From Pelosinus fermentans JBW45 (GTDB lineage: Bacteria; Bacillota; Negativicutes; DSM-13327), in NCBI RefSeq assembly GCF_000271665.2, contig NZ_CP010978.1, positions 2,820,501 to 2,884,500 on the forward strand: a DNA stretch of 64,000 nt, read 5' to 3'. Under the pieces are notes generated by a model that was not told the origin of the DNA, did not search any database, and saw only the letters and a program-made list of their open reading frames with translations. Shown here piece by piece: positions 35,939-46,072 of this stretch. Numbering within the stretch: the stretch's first letter is position 1; the number at the start of each line of letters is the position of its first letter. The position numbers and the translations under genes were made by a program.

Positions 35939-37828
35939 ATGAAAAGATTAGGTGATTTTCTTATTTCGCCACATGGAAGTACCGAGATTGTCATGGGTAA
36001 TACGGCTATCGTCCGTGGAATGATTGAATCAGGCGTTAGAGTTGTCACATCCTATCCTGGTTCCCCCACACCAGAAATTGCTGCAGCTATAACAGCAATT
36101 TCCAAAGACAAAAACCCTCTTTATTTTGAGTTTTCCACCAATGAAAAGGTCGCCACAGAAGTTGCCTTTGGTGCTTCTATCAATGGGCACCTGTCAACCG
36201 TCTTTTTCAAAAGCGTAGGACTAAACGTTGCTGCCGACACCTTTGTTCAGCTAGGACACATGGAGGTAATCGGGGGCATGGTGATTGTAATCGGTGACGA
36301 CCCAGGAGCTAATTCATCGCAAAACGAACAAGATAATCGTCATTACGCCCGCCTTGCCTATGTTCCTATGTTAGAACCATCAACACCCACTGAAGCCTAT
36401 ACTATGTTTAAAAAAGCCGCTCAACTATCCATAGAACGTTATATGCCAGTGATTCTAAGAATGACTACCCATGTGTGCCACGCAAAAGAAAAAGTTACCT
36501 TTTCCTCGTGGACGCCTCTGCCCCTTAATCATTCATCCCGCTTTAACGTAGACAATGGCCCCTATATACCATTAACTACGAAGCTGGTCCTGCCTTTAAA
36601 ACGGCGAGCCCTAGAAAAATTAGCTCAATTTGCTGCCGATGCAGATACATCCTCTCTAAACACTGTTATTAACAATAACAATCCTCTTTATGGAATCATA
36701 ACTATGGGAGCACCCTTTCAATCCTTACAAGATGTATTAGAGGAAACAGCGCTAAAGCCCGATATCCTAAAACTAGGTATTATTCATCCTCTGCCGAAGC
36801 AGCTAGTTGCCGATTTTCTTCGTCAGCACAAGGAAGTCAAAATCGTAGAAGAATTGGATGACTTCATCGAGCAGCAAGTGAAGGCACTCGCTTATGATAT
36901 GGATATCTCCACGAAGATAATCGGTAAACAAGACTATGAAGACTGGCTGAATGAATATACCCCTGAAAAAGTATCTACAATTCTTCAAAAAACATGGCCT
37001 CACTTACTCGCGGATAAAAAGCCGCGCATCCCTCTTTTTCACTGGTCACCCAGGCCAGCACAGCTATGCCCAGGATGCGGGCATCGTTCCGCATTTCATG
37101 CTATTAAGCAGGCTCTTGATCCAAATGATATTACGGTTGCTGATATCGGCTGCCACACCCTTGGTATTATGGAACCTTATAATATGGGGCAAGTACTATT
37201 GTGCATGGGGCATAGCAGTGGTACTGCTGCCGGTCTTTCCCTCTTTAATAACAGCCGTAAGGTAGTTGCATTCCTGGGAGATTCCACCTTCTTTCACGCT
37301 GGTTTACCGGGAATTATTAATGCAGTTTTTAATCATCACAACTTCACACTGATTCTCTTGGACAACGGAACTACCGCTATGACTGGTCATCAAAGTCATC
37401 CTGGCGTCGGTTACAATGTTAATGGTCCAACAGAAAAGATCACAATACGACGTGTATTAGACGGCATTGGGATTACGAATATCCGTGAAATCGATGCCTA
37501 TGCACAAGCGCAGTTAACAGAAGCAGTCAAAGCAGCCCTTACTGAAAAAGGATTTAAAGTAATCATAGCCAAACACCCCTGCATGCTAAAAGCAATGAGA
37601 GAGCGTAATGCAGCAGGGAAACCACTGCCTCCCTCTGTAGAAATTACAACCGACTGCAATCAAAACTATACCTGCGTGAGTGCCTTCGCATGTCCAACAT
37701 TTCAGCACAACGATGACGGCAGCATAATCGTCCATAAGGATCTTTGTATCGGTGACGGTTCATGCAAACAAACCTGTCCGACAAAGGCCATCCTTCATAA
37801 ACGCCCAAAAAAGGAGGACAATAGCTGA
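35939..37828 (+). CDS. iorA: Indolepyruvate:ferredoxin oxidoreductase, alpha subunit
   Basis: The 629-residue catalytic subunit oxidatively decarboxylates aryl-pyruvates to aryl-acetyl-CoA and reduces ferredoxin, in fermentation of aromatic amino acids. N-terminal pyrimidine-binding domain (VTSYPGSPTPEI near 38), a middle transketolase-C-like domain, then the thiamine diphosphate domain (CPGCGHRSAFHA, GDSTFFHAG, LDNGTTAMTGHQ). The C-terminal ferredoxin-like domain has Cys573, 579, 585 and Cys603, 609, 613, but Asn576 and Asp606 occupy the second-cysteine positions. GAGGTGATGAA precedes the ATG. It overlaps iorB by one base. Confidence 0.94.
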   Translation: MKRLGDFLISPHGSTEIVMGNTAIVRGMIESGVRVVTSYPGSPTPEIAAAITAISKDKNPLYFEFSTNEKVATEVAFGASINGHLSTVFFKSVGLNVAADTFVQLGHMEVIGGMVIVIGDDPGANSSQNEQDNRHYARLAYVPMLEPSTPTEAYTMFKKAAQLSIERYMPVILRMTTHVCHAKEKVTFSSWTPLPLNHSSRFNVDNGPYIPLTTKLVLPLKRRALEKLAQFAADADTSSLNTVINNNNPLYGIITMGAPFQSLQDVLEETALKPDILKLGIIHPLPKQLVADFLRQHKEVKIVEELDDFIEQQVKALAYDMDISTKIIGKQDYEDWLNEYTPEKVSTILQKTWPHLLADKKPRIPLFHWSPRPAQLCPGCGHRSAFHAIKQALDPNDITVADIGCHTLGIMEPYNMGQVLLCMGHSSGTAAGLSLFNNSRKVVAFLGDSTFFHAGLPGIINAVFNHHNFTLILLDNGTTAMTGHQSHPGVGYNVNGPTEKITIRRVLDGIGITNIREIDAYAQAQLTEAVKAALTEKGFKVIIAKHPCMLKAMRERNAAGKPLPPSVEITTDCNQNYTCVSAFACPTFQHNDDGSIIVHKDLCIGDGSCKQTCPTKAILHKRPKKEDNS

Positions 37829-38415
37829 TGCCTGAAATAAAGATGGATATTTACATTATTGGAGTCGGCGGACAAGGCATTGGCCTGTTGAGTGAAGTGA
37901 TAATCAGAGCTGCTGACTATGCTGGATTTCCAGTGCGCGGAACCGATACCCATGGTCTTGCCCAACGTGGCGGTACCGTATCATCCTGTGTTCGTATCGG
38001 CTCACATGCCCATTCTGCTCTTATTCGGACAGGATGTGCTGATATGGTCATTGCCTTGGAAAAAAATGAAGCCTTACGCGGTCTTAACTCCCATTTAAGA
38101 GATGGTGGAACACTGATATATTACGATACCCAGTGGCAGCCTCTGCTGGTCAGACTAAAAAAAGAATGTCTTTTAAAATCAGAAGACATCAGCTCTGAGT
38201 GCCAATGCCGCAACATCCTGGAATACCAGATAGCACCTACAAAATTAAGTAACCCTAAAATGCAAAACATTGCCCTTCTTGCTAGCATTGCAAAACACAA
38301 TAAAATTCTTGGTATAACCCCGCTGCACTATGAATTAGCCCTTAACGATCTGCTAGAAGGAAATAAATTAGAGAACAATCTCTCCCTCTTCCGCTCCCTA
38401 ATAGCAGCATTATGA
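37828..38415 (+). CDS. iorB: Indolepyruvate:ferredoxin oxidoreductase, beta subunit
   Basis: The gamma-type (catalytic-domain) partner of IorA, 195 residues, with the family motif IGVGGQGIGLLSEVI at the N-terminus and DTHGLAQRGGTVSS around residue 43. AAAGGAGG precedes the ATG, which overlaps the iorA stop, so the two are translated together. It is slightly short but complete; a bidirectional terminator follows. Confidence 0.93.
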   Translation: MPEIKMDIYIIGVGGQGIGLLSEVIIRAADYAGFPVRGTDTHGLAQRGGTVSSCVRIGSHAHSALIRTGCADMVIALEKNEALRGLNSHLRDGGTLIYYDTQWQPLLVRLKKECLLKSEDISSECQCRNILEYQIAPTKLSNPKMQNIALLASIAKHNKILGITPLHYELALNDLLEGNKLENNLSLFRSLIAAL

Positions 38416-38421
38416 TGAATA

Positions 38422-38462
38422 AATCGGCTTGCATAACCCCAAAAGGGTGCTGCAAGCCGATT
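38422..38462. terminator. Bidirectional terminator between iorB and deoB
   Basis: AATCGGCTTGCA (38422-38433) and TGCAAGCCGATT (38451-38462) form a perfect 12-bp stem between two converging genes. The T-run is weak on either strand. Confidence 0.65.
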
Positions 38463-38473
38463 ACATGTGGTAA

Positions 38474-39658
38474 TTATTTTAAATCTTGTAAAAAACTAGT
38501 ACCGTATTCCGGCATCTTCACTTGAAAATTCTCTGCAATGGTTGCACCAACATCTGCAAAAGATGTTCGTAGAGGCAGTTCCTTGCCCTTAGCAAAACGA
38601 GGAGAATAAACAAGCAAGGGTACGTACTCTCGCGTGTGATCAGTGCCATGATAGGTCGGATCATTTCCATGATCGGCGGTAATAATCAACAAATCTGCAT
38701 TTGTCATCTTCCCAAATACTTCTGGTAAACGAGCGTCATACTCTTCTAATGCTTTCCCATATCCTTTAGGATCACGGCGATGTCCGAAGGAAGCATCAAA
38801 ATCCACTAAATTTATAAAACTAATTCCAGTAAACTCTTTATCCAAAATCTCAATCCACTTATCCATGCCATCCATATTGGAAACGGTATGAATCGATTCT
38901 GTAACTCCCTCACCATTATAAATGTCAGATATCTTCCCCAGGGCAATCACATCAAAGTCTGCATCCTTCAACTCATTCATCACAGTCTGACCAAAGGGCT
39001 TTAATGCATAATCATGACGGTTAGCAGTGCGGGCAAAGTTACCTGGCTCTCCCACAAATGGGCGAGCAATGATACGTCCTAACTTATAAGGTTCTTCAAG
39101 AGTAATTTCTCTGCAAAATGCACAAATCTCATACAGTTCCTTCACTGGAATAATATCTTCATGTGCGGCAATTTGCAGCACCGAATCAGCAGACGTGTAA
39201 ACAATAAGCGCCCCTGTTTTCACATGCTCCTCACCTAGCTCCTGAATGATTTGGGTTCCGCTTGCAGGCTTATTGGCAATTACTTTCCTTCCTGTTTTTT
39301 CTTCAATTTGGCGAATCAATTCATCAGGGAAGCCATTCGGAAATACACGAAAGGGTTTGGCGGTATAAAGCCCCATGAGTTCCCAATGTCCCGCCATAGT
39401 ATCCTTTCCTTTTGATAATTCCTGCATTTTCGTATAATAAGCAAGTGAATGGTTTACTGGCTCAATGCCTTGAATGTTTCTAATATTAGAAAGACCGAGT
39501 TTCCCCATATTTGGCATATTAAGACCTTCGCATGCTTTAGCAATATGCCCTAAAGTATCTACATCAAAATCACCAAAATCTGCCGCATCAGGCGCTTCCC
39601 CAATTCCAACAGAGTCCATCACAACTAAATGAATTCGTTTAAAACTTGTTGTAAGCAT
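38474..39658 (-). CDS. deoB: Phosphopentomutase
   Basis: Interconverts (deoxy)ribose 1- and 5-phosphate, linking nucleosides to the pentose pool. The 394-residue alkaline-phosphatase-fold enzyme has [18 protein letters not shown] at the N-terminus, [14 protein letters not shown] (with the phosphorylated Thr), [14 protein letters not shown], and [19 protein letters not shown] with metal ligands. The ATG 39658 follows AAGGAGG; the frame extends seven codons further. It stands alone, without the nucleoside phosphorylase that often accompanies it. Confidence 0.95.
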   Translation of the reverse strand: MLTTSFKRIHLVVMDSVGIGEAPDAADFGDFDVDTLGHIAKACEGLNMPNMGKLGLSNIRNIQGIEPVNHSLAYYTKMQELSKGKDTMAGHWELMGLYTAKPFRVFPNGFPDELIRQIEEKTGRKVIANKPASGTQIIQELGEEHVKTGALIVYTSADSVLQIAAHEDIIPVKELYEICAFCREITLEEPYKLGRIIARPFVGEPGNFARTANRHDYALKPFGQTVMNELKDADFDVIALGKISDIYNGEGVTESIHTVSNMDGMDKWIEILDKEFTGISFINLVDFDASFGHRRDPKGYGKALEEYDARLPEVFGKMTNADLLIITADHGNDPTYHGTDHTREYVPLLVYSPRFAKGKELPLRTSFADVGATIAENFQVKMPEYGTSFLQDLK

Positions 39659-39794
39659 ATTTCCCTCCTTACCATACATTCTCTAAGATCATTCATATCA
39701 TGATGAAAGTAAAACATATAATGGTACTATTCATATATTTACCAAGAATATAAAACCTTCAACATATTGTCTAGAAATTCCTCCTGCACTCAAA

Positions 39795-41243
39795 CTATGA
39801 AATATCATTTTTATCCTTTTCCTCTTTTGCTTTTTGCAGCTTTTCCTGCTCAATCCCCAGCTCTCTTGCCGCTTCAAACTGCAAACGATTAATGAGAGGT
39901 CTTTTTTCTACTAGCCTTTTCTGGTACATACTTTGACCTGCATAAATTCCGGAAAATAAAACGACTAATAGTACTCCGGCTAACAGGCCAGCACCCTGTC
40001 CAGGAACTAAGGGCATACTAAAGATAACCAGAAGAATGCTGATGAAAGCCAACCAAGAAGTAATCGGATATCCTGGAAGCTGGCATTTTCCTTCAGGTGG
40101 ACAATCATTACCTCTTCGCAATTTATAATGAGTGGCAACAATTACTGCATAGGAAAAGAGCAATGCAAAGCCACCAGAACTTACTAAAAAAAGATATACT
40201 TGCTGAGGCAGCATAAAGCCAAGCCCAAGTCCTACAAGCATCGCGACCCCAGAGAAAAGAATTCCACGATATGGTACATTGCCCTCATCCTTGATCCATG
40301 AGGGAGCATGGCCTTCATCGGCTAAAGAGCGAATCATCCGACCTAGCCCAAACATAGCAGCTAACATAGTAGAAAGTATGGCTGTCACCAATACAATTCC
40401 AATTGCATTTCCTGCCCAACCCAAGTTCCATCTGAGCAAAGCTAAAGCCAGAGGACTTTCCTCAGCCGTCAAAACATTCGTTGGCACTAAGGGCAGCAAC
40501 ACAAGAATGGCTACGATATACAATCCCACTAATCCGACGACCGTATATGTGATGGCTCGCGGCACAATCCTAACAGGATCAGTCGTTTCTGATGCCGCCA
40601 AGCCAATAATCTCGAAACCAGCATACGTAAACATCACAATGAGCATACTTCCAGCAATGCCCCATATCCCTGCTGGAAAAAGCGGTTCATCTGCTATTGC
40701 TCCCAATCCTACAGGTTCAATTCCTGGCATAAAGCCGCCAATCAAAGCCACTCCCAAAGTAATAAAACCGATGATAGCAAATAGTTTGACTGCTGCTAAC
40801 CCACTCTCTAGCTTACTAAGCTGATTGGCTCCTAATAAGTTGAGCAGTGATACCCCGATAATGATGACAGCCCCTAATAAAGGCAGAGAAATGTTAGGAA
40901 GCCATGTACGCAAGATGATAGATACAGCAGTAGCTTCACTGGACATGGCTAAGACCAGACCGCTCCAATATACCCAGCCAACAACAAACCCTGCTCCAGG
41001 GCCATATGCTTTTTGCGCAAAAGTTCGAAAAGAGCCAGGTGCTGGATCAGCTACCGTCATTTCTGATAAAGCAAACAGTATAACATAAACAATGGCACCT
41101 CCCAATAGATAAGAGATAATAATTCCTGGTCCCGCTGTACGAATCGCTACTGCCGATCCTAAGAAAAATGATCCCCCAATCACAGTTCCAAGTGCCATCA
41201 TAGCTAATTGCCAAGCTGATAATCCATTTTCTCTTTTTTTCAA
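39795..41243 (-). CDS. APC-family amino acid permease
   Basis: A 482-residue polytopic permease with about 12 membrane segments. It shows the amino-acid-permease N-terminus (MALGTVIGGSFFLGSAVAI) and the conserved TYAGFEIIGLAASETTDP in the fifth to sixth segment. The C-terminus is a charged coil (EQEKLQKAKEEKDKND). It looks like the GabP/AnsP/LysP (AAT) branch. TTG start with TTAGGAGG seven bases upstream. Substrate cannot be named from sequence. Confidence 0.88.
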   Translation of the reverse strand: MKKRENGLSAWQLAMMALGTVIGGSFFLGSAVAIRTAGPGIIISYLLGGAIVYVILFALSEMTVADPAPGSFRTFAQKAYGPGAGFVVGWVYWSGLVLAMSSEATAVSIILRTWLPNISLPLLGAVIIIGVSLLNLLGANQLSKLESGLAAVKLFAIIGFITLGVALIGGFMPGIEPVGLGAIADEPLFPAGIWGIAGSMLIVMFTYAGFEIIGLAASETTDPVRIVPRAITYTVVGLVGLYIVAILVLLPLVPTNVLTAEESPLALALLRWNLGWAGNAIGIVLVTAILSTMLAAMFGLGRMIRSLADEGHAPSWIKDEGNVPYRGILFSGVAMLVGLGLGFMLPQQVYLFLVSSGGFALLFSYAVIVATHYKLRRGNDCPPEGKCQLPGYPITSWLAFISILLVIFSMPLVPGQGAGLLAGVLLVVLFSGIYAGQSMYQKRLVEKRPLINRLQFEAARELGIEQEKLQKAKEEKDKNDIS

Positions 41244-41409
41244 ATCCAGACCTCCTAATTCGTAAAGAAAATATCACATATTATCAGTATCTCCTTCACC
41301 GATTTAAGTTATGATCTTTATATGAAAAATTTCGAAATCAAAATTGATGGCGAGTGATATATTCATACTAAAATGAAATAGTATGATAATTTTCAACTTC
41401 TTGTGATTC

Positions 41410-41422
41410 TTATGAGTCATAA
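41410..41422. promoter_or_regulatory. 13-bp palindrome between divergent genes
   Basis: TTATGA-G-TCATAA is a perfect dyad in the 214-bp gap between the amino-acid permease (minus) and the YbaK-like gene (plus). It could be an operator; the binding protein is unknown. Confidence 0.35.
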
Positions 41423-41457
41423 TCAATATAATAATAGAAAAGCATAGGAGGTGCTTT

Positions 41458-41913
41458 ATGGATATTGTCAAAAACATCTTAGAAGCCAGTCACTTTGCTC
41501 ATGAATTCATTTATCACAATCAACCTCTGCTTACTGCTCAGGAAGGTGCTGATTACTTTAAAATTGACACTGGTCAGACTGCACCTACCCTAATTATTAA
41601 AACGGATAATAATTTTTTTGCCCTTATTATTTCAGGTAGTTCCAGACGTGTTAAATTAGAAGAACTCTCTTTTCTTTTAGGCTGTAAAAAAACTAGGATG
41701 GCAAACCGAGAAGAAGTTGAAGAAAAAACAGGCTTTGATGCAGGGAATCTTCCGCTGATCGGCATACCACTCCCCCACATTTTAGATAAACAGCTGTTTT
41801 CCTACCCTTGCGTCTATGGCGGTTCGGGCCAATTAAATCGAACCCTGAAAATTACACCTCTTGCCTTAACAAAACTGAATACGGTGATTGCAATTACAAC
41901 CGTGTTCAGATAA
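41458..41913 (+). CDS. YbaK/EbsC-type aminoacyl-tRNA deacylase
   Basis: A 151-residue protein of the YbaK/ProX fold, which hydrolyses mis-charged tRNAs in trans. The family core is seen: LIIKTDNNFFALIISGSSRR (about 41-60), LLGCKKTRMANREEVEEKTG and the GGSGQLNRTLKITP strand near the C-terminus. AGGAGG precedes the ATG. Length is normal. Which tRNA it edits (Cys-tRNA-Pro, Ala-tRNA-Pro or other) is not clear. Confidence 0.88.
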   Translation: MDIVKNILEASHFAHEFIYHNQPLLTAQEGADYFKIDTGQTAPTLIIKTDNNFFALIISGSSRRVKLEELSFLLGCKKTRMANREEVEEKTGFDAGNLPLIGIPLPHILDKQLFSYPCVYGGSGQLNRTLKITPLALTKLNTVIAITTVFR

Positions 41914-41945
41914 ATAATCACCTCTGTGGTGATTCCATCGAAACA

Positions 41946-41981
41946 AAAAACTACTCACATTTTTTAACATGAGTAGTTTTT
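41946..41981. terminator. Bidirectional terminator between the deacylase and ileS
   Basis: AAAAACTACTCA and TGAGTAGTTTTT form a stem flanked by A- and T-runs, so it works for both converging genes. Confidence 0.85.
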
Positions 41982-41987
41982 GTCATC

Positions 41988-44900
41988 TTACTGCTTCACA
42001 AGAGCCAGCTTCAGCGATTCGCCATTAATATTTACATCTGCATACTCCCGTGCTTCATCAAATACAATTTCCACAGCCAGGGTTTCACTTATAATATAGT
42101 CTTTATACTGCTTTACAACGTCTTCCAGAAGAGCATTTCCCGTCATATAGATCTTAATCTTATCCATGACTTCAAACGAACTGTCCTTTCTCATATTCTG
42201 GAGTTTACTAATTATTTCTCTGGCATATCCTTCAATTCGTAACGTTTCAGAGATATGGGTGTCGAGAACAACACCAACGTCACCTTCGCCTGCAAAGGCA
42301 AAGCCCTCCAAACCACTCATGGTAACCAATAAATTTTCAGCATTAAATTCAATAGGCGTACCATCAATTTCGATTACCATAGACTGACCACTTGCGATTT
42401 TCAATGCTAACTCCATTTGATCCATTTCTGAAATTGCTTTTCTGATCCCAGGTATAAATCTACCGTGGGTTTTGCCTAGTACAGGCGAATTGGGTTTTAC
42501 ATTATAACTTACATAGTCTGACATATTGGCATTGACTTCTACGTCTTTAAGATTCAATTCTTCCTTAATAATAGCAATGTAATAATCAGGTAGTTCCTTG
42601 GTGCTCAGCAGCATTTTGGAAAGAGGCTGCCTATTTTTTATATTAGCCAGATTTCTCGCGCTCCGGCCAAGACCGCAAATCTTGTAAGTCAATTCCATCT
42701 CTTTTTCCAGTTGCTTATCAACAAGCTTTTCATCGTATTCAGGCCACCTGCACAAATGAACACTCTCTGGTGCCTTTTCATCAAGCTGTACTACAAGGTT
42801 TTGATAAATTTCTTCCGTTATAAAGGGGACGAAAGGTGCTGCTACAATTACCAGATTTTTTAGCACGGTGTGTAGAGTAAGATAGGCATGAATCTTATCA
42901 TCAATCATATCCATCGCCCAGTAGCGAGTTCGATTTCTCCTTACGTACCAGTTTGACAGTTCATCGGTAAATTCTTGGATAAGCTCTGCGGCTTTCGTTA
43001 TATCATACGCTTCCAAACTTTCGTCCACTTTATGGATCATGGTATTTAACTTGGATATAATCCACTTGTCCATGACATGACTGCTTGTTCTTTCTTGGTA
43101 CTTGGTAGGGTCAAACTGGTCAATCTGTGCATACAGCACGTAGAAAGAATATACATTCCATAAAGTATTCAAGAATTTGCGCTGTACTTCAATTACTGCA
43201 TCTTCATAAAACCGTGAAGGAAGCCAAGGAGCACTGGCAGTATAAAAGTACCATCGCAATGCATCAGCACCTTGATTTTCTAAGACTGTAAACGGACTTA
43301 GAACATTCCCCTTATGCTTTGACATCTTAATGCCATTCTTATCCAGTACATGCCCAAGAACGATACAATTTTCAAAGGAACTTTTATCAAATATAGCCGT
43401 AGATATGGCAAGCAGGGTATAAAACCAGCCTCTCGTCTGGTCCACTGCCTCTGATATAAACTGCGCAGGGAAGTTTTGCTCAAACAATTCTTTATTTTCA
43501 AAAGGATAATGATGCTGGGCAAAAGGCATGGAACCGGAATCATACCAGCAATCAATCACCTCGCTCACTCGTTTCATCTCTTTACCACAAACTCTACATT
43601 GCAGCAGTACATGATCAATGTAGGGTTTGTGAAGCTCAATATCGTCAGATACCAGAATTGCTTTTTCCTTTAATTCGGCAATACTGCCAATACAATCCCG
43701 ATGCCCACAATCGCATTCCCAGATGGGCAAAGGAGTACCCCAGTAGCGTTCCCTGCTTAGCCCCCAATCAATAACATTCTCCAGAAAATTACCAAAGCGG
43801 CCTTTCTTCACATTGTCAGGATACCAATGAATAGTATCATTATTCTCTAAGAGTTTATCTCGCAGAGAAGACATCCTAACAAACCATGAATCCCGTGGAT
43901 AATACAAAAGTGGTGTATCACAGCGCCAGCAAAATGGGTAGGAATGAAGATATTTTTCTGCTTTGTAGAGAATGCCTCTCTCCTTCATGGTCTCAATAAT
44001 TTTCTCATCGGCTTTTTTAACAAACATTCCCTGCCATGGAGTAACTTCTTCTACAAAATTTCCCTGAACATCCACCAAATTAACCAAGGGAAGATCATAT
44101 TTCTGCCCTACCCGGTTATCATCTTCACCGTAAGCAGGTGCAATATGAACCACCCCTGTACCATCGCTGAGTGTTACAAAATCTCCATGAATAACATAAT
44201 AGGCTTTTTTCTCTGGTGTAACAAACGAGAACATAGGCTCGTATTCCTGATCAAGAAGCTCTTCGCCTTTAAACTCCCTAACGATCTCATATTCACCTTC
44301 AATCCTACTAAGCAAATCCTTGGCAAGAATCAAATGCTCTTCTTGATTGATAATTTCCACATAGTCATATTTTCTATTAACGGCAAGAGCTACGTTACTT
44401 GGCAACGTCCAAGGAGTTGTCGTCCACACCAGAATAGAAGCATTTTCATTCTTCAGTCTGAATTTAACGTAAGCAGAACTGTCCTTCACATCTTTGTAGC
44501 CTTGGGCAACTTCATGGGAAGACAAAGAGGTGCCGCACCTTGGGCAATAAGGGACAATCTTATGTCCTTTGTATAATAATTCTTTATCCCAAAGCTGTTT
44601 TAATGACCACCATACCGATTCAATATACTCATTTTGATACGTAACGTAAGGGTTATCCATATCAATCCAGTATGCTACCCGCTCAGACATATCCTTCCAC
44701 TGGCTGGCATAGGTGAATACGCTATCCTTACACTTCTTTATAAAGTTTTCTACACCATACTTTTCAATTTCTGGCTTGCCGGATATGCCAAGGTTTTTCT
44801 CGACCTCCAATTCCACTGGCAGGCCATGGGTATCCCACCCCGCTTTACGTAAAACCTTATACCCTTTCATTACCTTATAACGAGGAATCAAATCCTTAAT

Positions 44901-45089
44901 GACCCGAGTTACGACATGACCAATGTGAGGAGCACCATTAGCCGTTGGCGGTCCATCATAAAAGGTGAAATATTCATTGCCCTCATTCATTTGGAAATTT
45001 TTTTGGATAACATCTTTTTCATTCCAAAGAGTAAGAATGGATTTTTCCATTTCTACAAAATTGTTTTTAGGATCAACCTTTTTATACAT
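41988..45089 (-). CDS. ileS: Isoleucyl-tRNA synthetase
   Basis: A class-I aminoacyl-tRNA synthetase of 1,033 residues. HIGH appears as APHIGHVV near residue 50, and KMSKS as IKMSKHKGN near 590. The editing domain ([14 protein letters not shown]) and a C-terminal DUF5915 region mark the long eukaryote-like IleS type, often associated with mupirocin insensitivity. ATG 45089 follows AAAGGAG; the open frame upstream is the T-box leader, which happens to be read-through. Control by a T-box with an AUC specifier. Confidence 0.96.
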   Translation of the reverse strand: MYKKVDPKNNFVEMEKSILTLWNEKDVIQKNFQMNEGNEYFTFYDGPPTANGAPHIGHVVTRVIKDLIPRYKVMKGYKVLRKAGWDTHGLPVELEVEKNLGISGKPEIEKYGVENFIKKCKDSVFTYASQWKDMSERVAYWIDMDNPYVTYQNEYIESVWWSLKQLWDKELLYKGHKIVPYCPRCGTSLSSHEVAQGYKDVKDSSAYVKFRLKNENASILVWTTTPWTLPSNVALAVNRKYDYVEIINQEEHLILAKDLLSRIEGEYEIVREFKGEELLDQEYEPMFSFVTPEKKAYYVIHGDFVTLSDGTGVVHIAPAYGEDDNRVGQKYDLPLVNLVDVQGNFVEEVTPWQGMFVKKADEKIIETMKERGILYKAEKYLHSYPFCWRCDTPLLYYPRDSWFVRMSSLRDKLLENNDTIHWYPDNVKKGRFGNFLENVIDWGLSRERYWGTPLPIWECDCGHRDCIGSIAELKEKAILVSDDIELHKPYIDHVLLQCRVCGKEMKRVSEVIDCWYDSGSMPFAQHHYPFENKELFEQNFPAQFISEAVDQTRGWFYTLLAISTAIFDKSSFENCIVLGHVLDKNGIKMSKHKGNVLSPFTVLENQGADALRWYFYTASAPWLPSRFYEDAVIEVQRKFLNTLWNVYSFYVLYAQIDQFDPTKYQERTSSHVMDKWIISKLNTMIHKVDESLEAYDITKAAELIQEFTDELSNWYVRRNRTRYWAMDMIDDKIHAYLTLHTVLKNLVIVAAPFVPFITEEIYQNLVVQLDEKAPESVHLCRWPEYDEKLVDKQLEKEMELTYKICGLGRSARNLANIKNRQPLSKMLLSTKELPDYYIAIIKEELNLKDVEVNANMSDYVSYNVKPNSPVLGKTHGRFIPGIRKAISEMDQMELALKIASGQSMVIEIDGTPIEFNAENLLVTMSGLEGFAFAGEGDVGVVLDTHISETLRIEGYAREIISKLQNMRKDSSFEVMDKIKIYMTGNALLEDVVKQYKDYIISETLAVEIVFDEAREYADVNINGESLKLALVKQ

Positions 45090-45131
45090 AGTAAAAACTC
45101 CTTTTATCAATATACCTACTACTTCCTCTAA

Positions 45132-45386
45132 TAAAAAAACTCCGCCCTGTTCAGGACGAAGTTTCACCTTCGTTATACCACCTTTTAACAATTCATTCAG
45201 GCACTACCATACCCTATCCTTTAACGCAGGATTACGAATTGACTTACTAGAAGGTTCAGTCATCAGCTCTCAGGTGATTTTCTTCCGATTATCCTGGCAG
45301 GTTCTCAGCACTCCCTACTCACTGTACATTCAAAATCATGAATACTCTTCCTGATCATAGCTTTTTAGATATCTCTATTAAAATCT
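45132..45386 (-). ncRNA. T-box riboswitch, isoleucine specific
   Basis: The leader between the sigma-A promoter and ileS has the T-box core (GGTGGTATAACG, 45171-45182), followed by a perfect intrinsic terminator (arms 45139-45162) with a seven-base U-run. Stem I carries the conserved AGTA and GGAAGAAAATCACC region; the AUC at 45276-45278 is the likely isoleucine codon. Uncharged tRNA-Ile would stabilise the antiterminator and allow ileS transcription. Confidence 0.9.
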
Positions 45387-45393
45387 TACTAAG

Positions 45394-45422
45394 AGTATAC
45401 GTCCTGATTTTTATAATGTCAA
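45394..45422 (-). promoter_or_regulatory. Sigma-A promoter of ileS
   Basis: TTGACA (45417-45422) and TATACT (45394-45399) with exactly 17 bases between, ahead of the T-box. Predicted transcription start near 45386. Confidence 0.85.
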
Positions 45423-45515
45423 TAGTCATATAATCAAAGATTCCACTCCCTATTATAGCACTTATCGTAATCCACGGCACATACGCAGAACTGTTTAGTG
45501 TTCTTTTGTATTTCT

Positions 45516-45543
45516 AAAAAAAATGGTTATAATACGGAATATA
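45516..45543 (+). promoter_or_regulatory. Promoter of the 48-residue protein
   Basis: TTGTAT (45516-45521), 16-base spacer, TATAAT (45538-45543), about 80 bases before the small gene's start codon. Confidence 0.55.
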
Positions 45544-45622
45544 ATGAAACGCTATCAATGAAAACAAATATAAATAGTTTACTAAAAATAATCTATATGA
45601 ACACTAAAGGAGGTACAATACT

Positions 45623-45769
45623 ATGGAAGAACCTAAAAGCCCCTCTATGAATGAGCAGGAAAAAGAACAAACCAGCGAACCTTCCGTTGAATCCAGCGAT
45701 CCAAAAACAAAACAAACCGTTCCTACCCTTTATCCTGACATAGAATTCATCAACAGAACGTTACCATGA
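45623..45769 (+). CDS. Small acidic/polar protein of 48 residues, function unknown
   Basis: A short gene with an excellent ribosome site (AAAGGAGGT) and its own promoter and terminator. It encodes 48 residues, rich in Glu, Ser, Pro, Thr and Lys, starting MEEPKSPSMNEQEKEQ and ending PDIEFINRTLP. No membrane segment, no cysteine, and likely unstructured apart from the C-terminal YPDIEFINRTLP, which could be a binding peptide. I do not recognise the family. The independent expression signals make it a real gene. Confidence 0.75.
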   Translation: MEEPKSPSMNEQEKEQTSEPSVESSDPKTKQTVPTLYPDIEFINRTLP

Positions 45770-45784
45770 CAGAATGCTTCAAGT

Positions 45785-45840
45785 GATCAAAAAATAAGTG
45801 GAGAAAGCCTTTTTAGGCTTTCTCCACTTATTTTTTGATC
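45785..45840. terminator. Very strong bidirectional terminator
   Basis: A 26-bp perfect stem from GATCAAAAAATAAGTGG to its complement, loop TTTT, with A/T-runs inside both arms. It separates the small plus-strand gene from the converging spo0E-like gene. Confidence 0.9.
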
Positions 45841-46008
45841 TTACTTACTTTCTCGTTGGCTTAATAGTCTCTGGTAGATAATAATTAAATCATCTAATTG
45901 CTGGCTTATTTTAATGACTTCTGCGTCTACCAGGCATTGTCTTCCTCCCATCTCATTTAATTGCCGGCGTGTTAATTCAATTTTTTCAACTATTTCACCA
46001 ATTCTCAT
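45841..46008 (-). CDS. Spo0E-like aspartyl-phosphate phosphatase
   Basis: A 55-residue protein of the Spo0E family, which removes the phosphate from Spo0A~P and delays sporulation. The family signature SQQLDDLIIIYQRL is present at the C-terminal half, after a first helix (IVEKIELTRRQLNEM). The ATG at 46008 follows AAAGGGGGG; the open frame extends 11 codons further. A Spo0A-box match lies in its promoter region at 46066, consistent with feedback control. Confidence 0.85.
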   Translation of the reverse strand: MRIGEIVEKIELTRRQLNEMGGRQCLVDAEVIKISQQLDDLIIIYQRLLSQRESK

Positions 46009-46065
46009 CTTTATCCCCCCTTTCCTTGTTAAATTTATCAAGAAAGTGAGGGGAAATGTTTATTT

Positions 46066-46072
46066 TTCGACA
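46066..46072 (-). promoter_or_regulatory. Spo0A box upstream of the spo0E-like gene
   Basis: TGTCGAA on the minus strand, exact core, followed by AAAA. It is 58 bases upstream of the start codon. A second, one-mismatch copy (TATCGAA) lies at 46106-46112. Confidence 0.55.

Noticed and set aside
40279-40824. 181-residue open frame opposite the amino-acid permease
   Set aside because: It is antisense to a strongly supported membrane protein; composition is the usual mirror of hydrophobic codons.
43944-44576. 210-residue open frame opposite ileS
   Set aside because: Antisense to a conserved synthetase; no independent signals.
45090-45191. 34-residue N-terminal extension of IleS
   Set aside because: It translates the T-box terminator region; the true start at 45089 has AAAGGAG.
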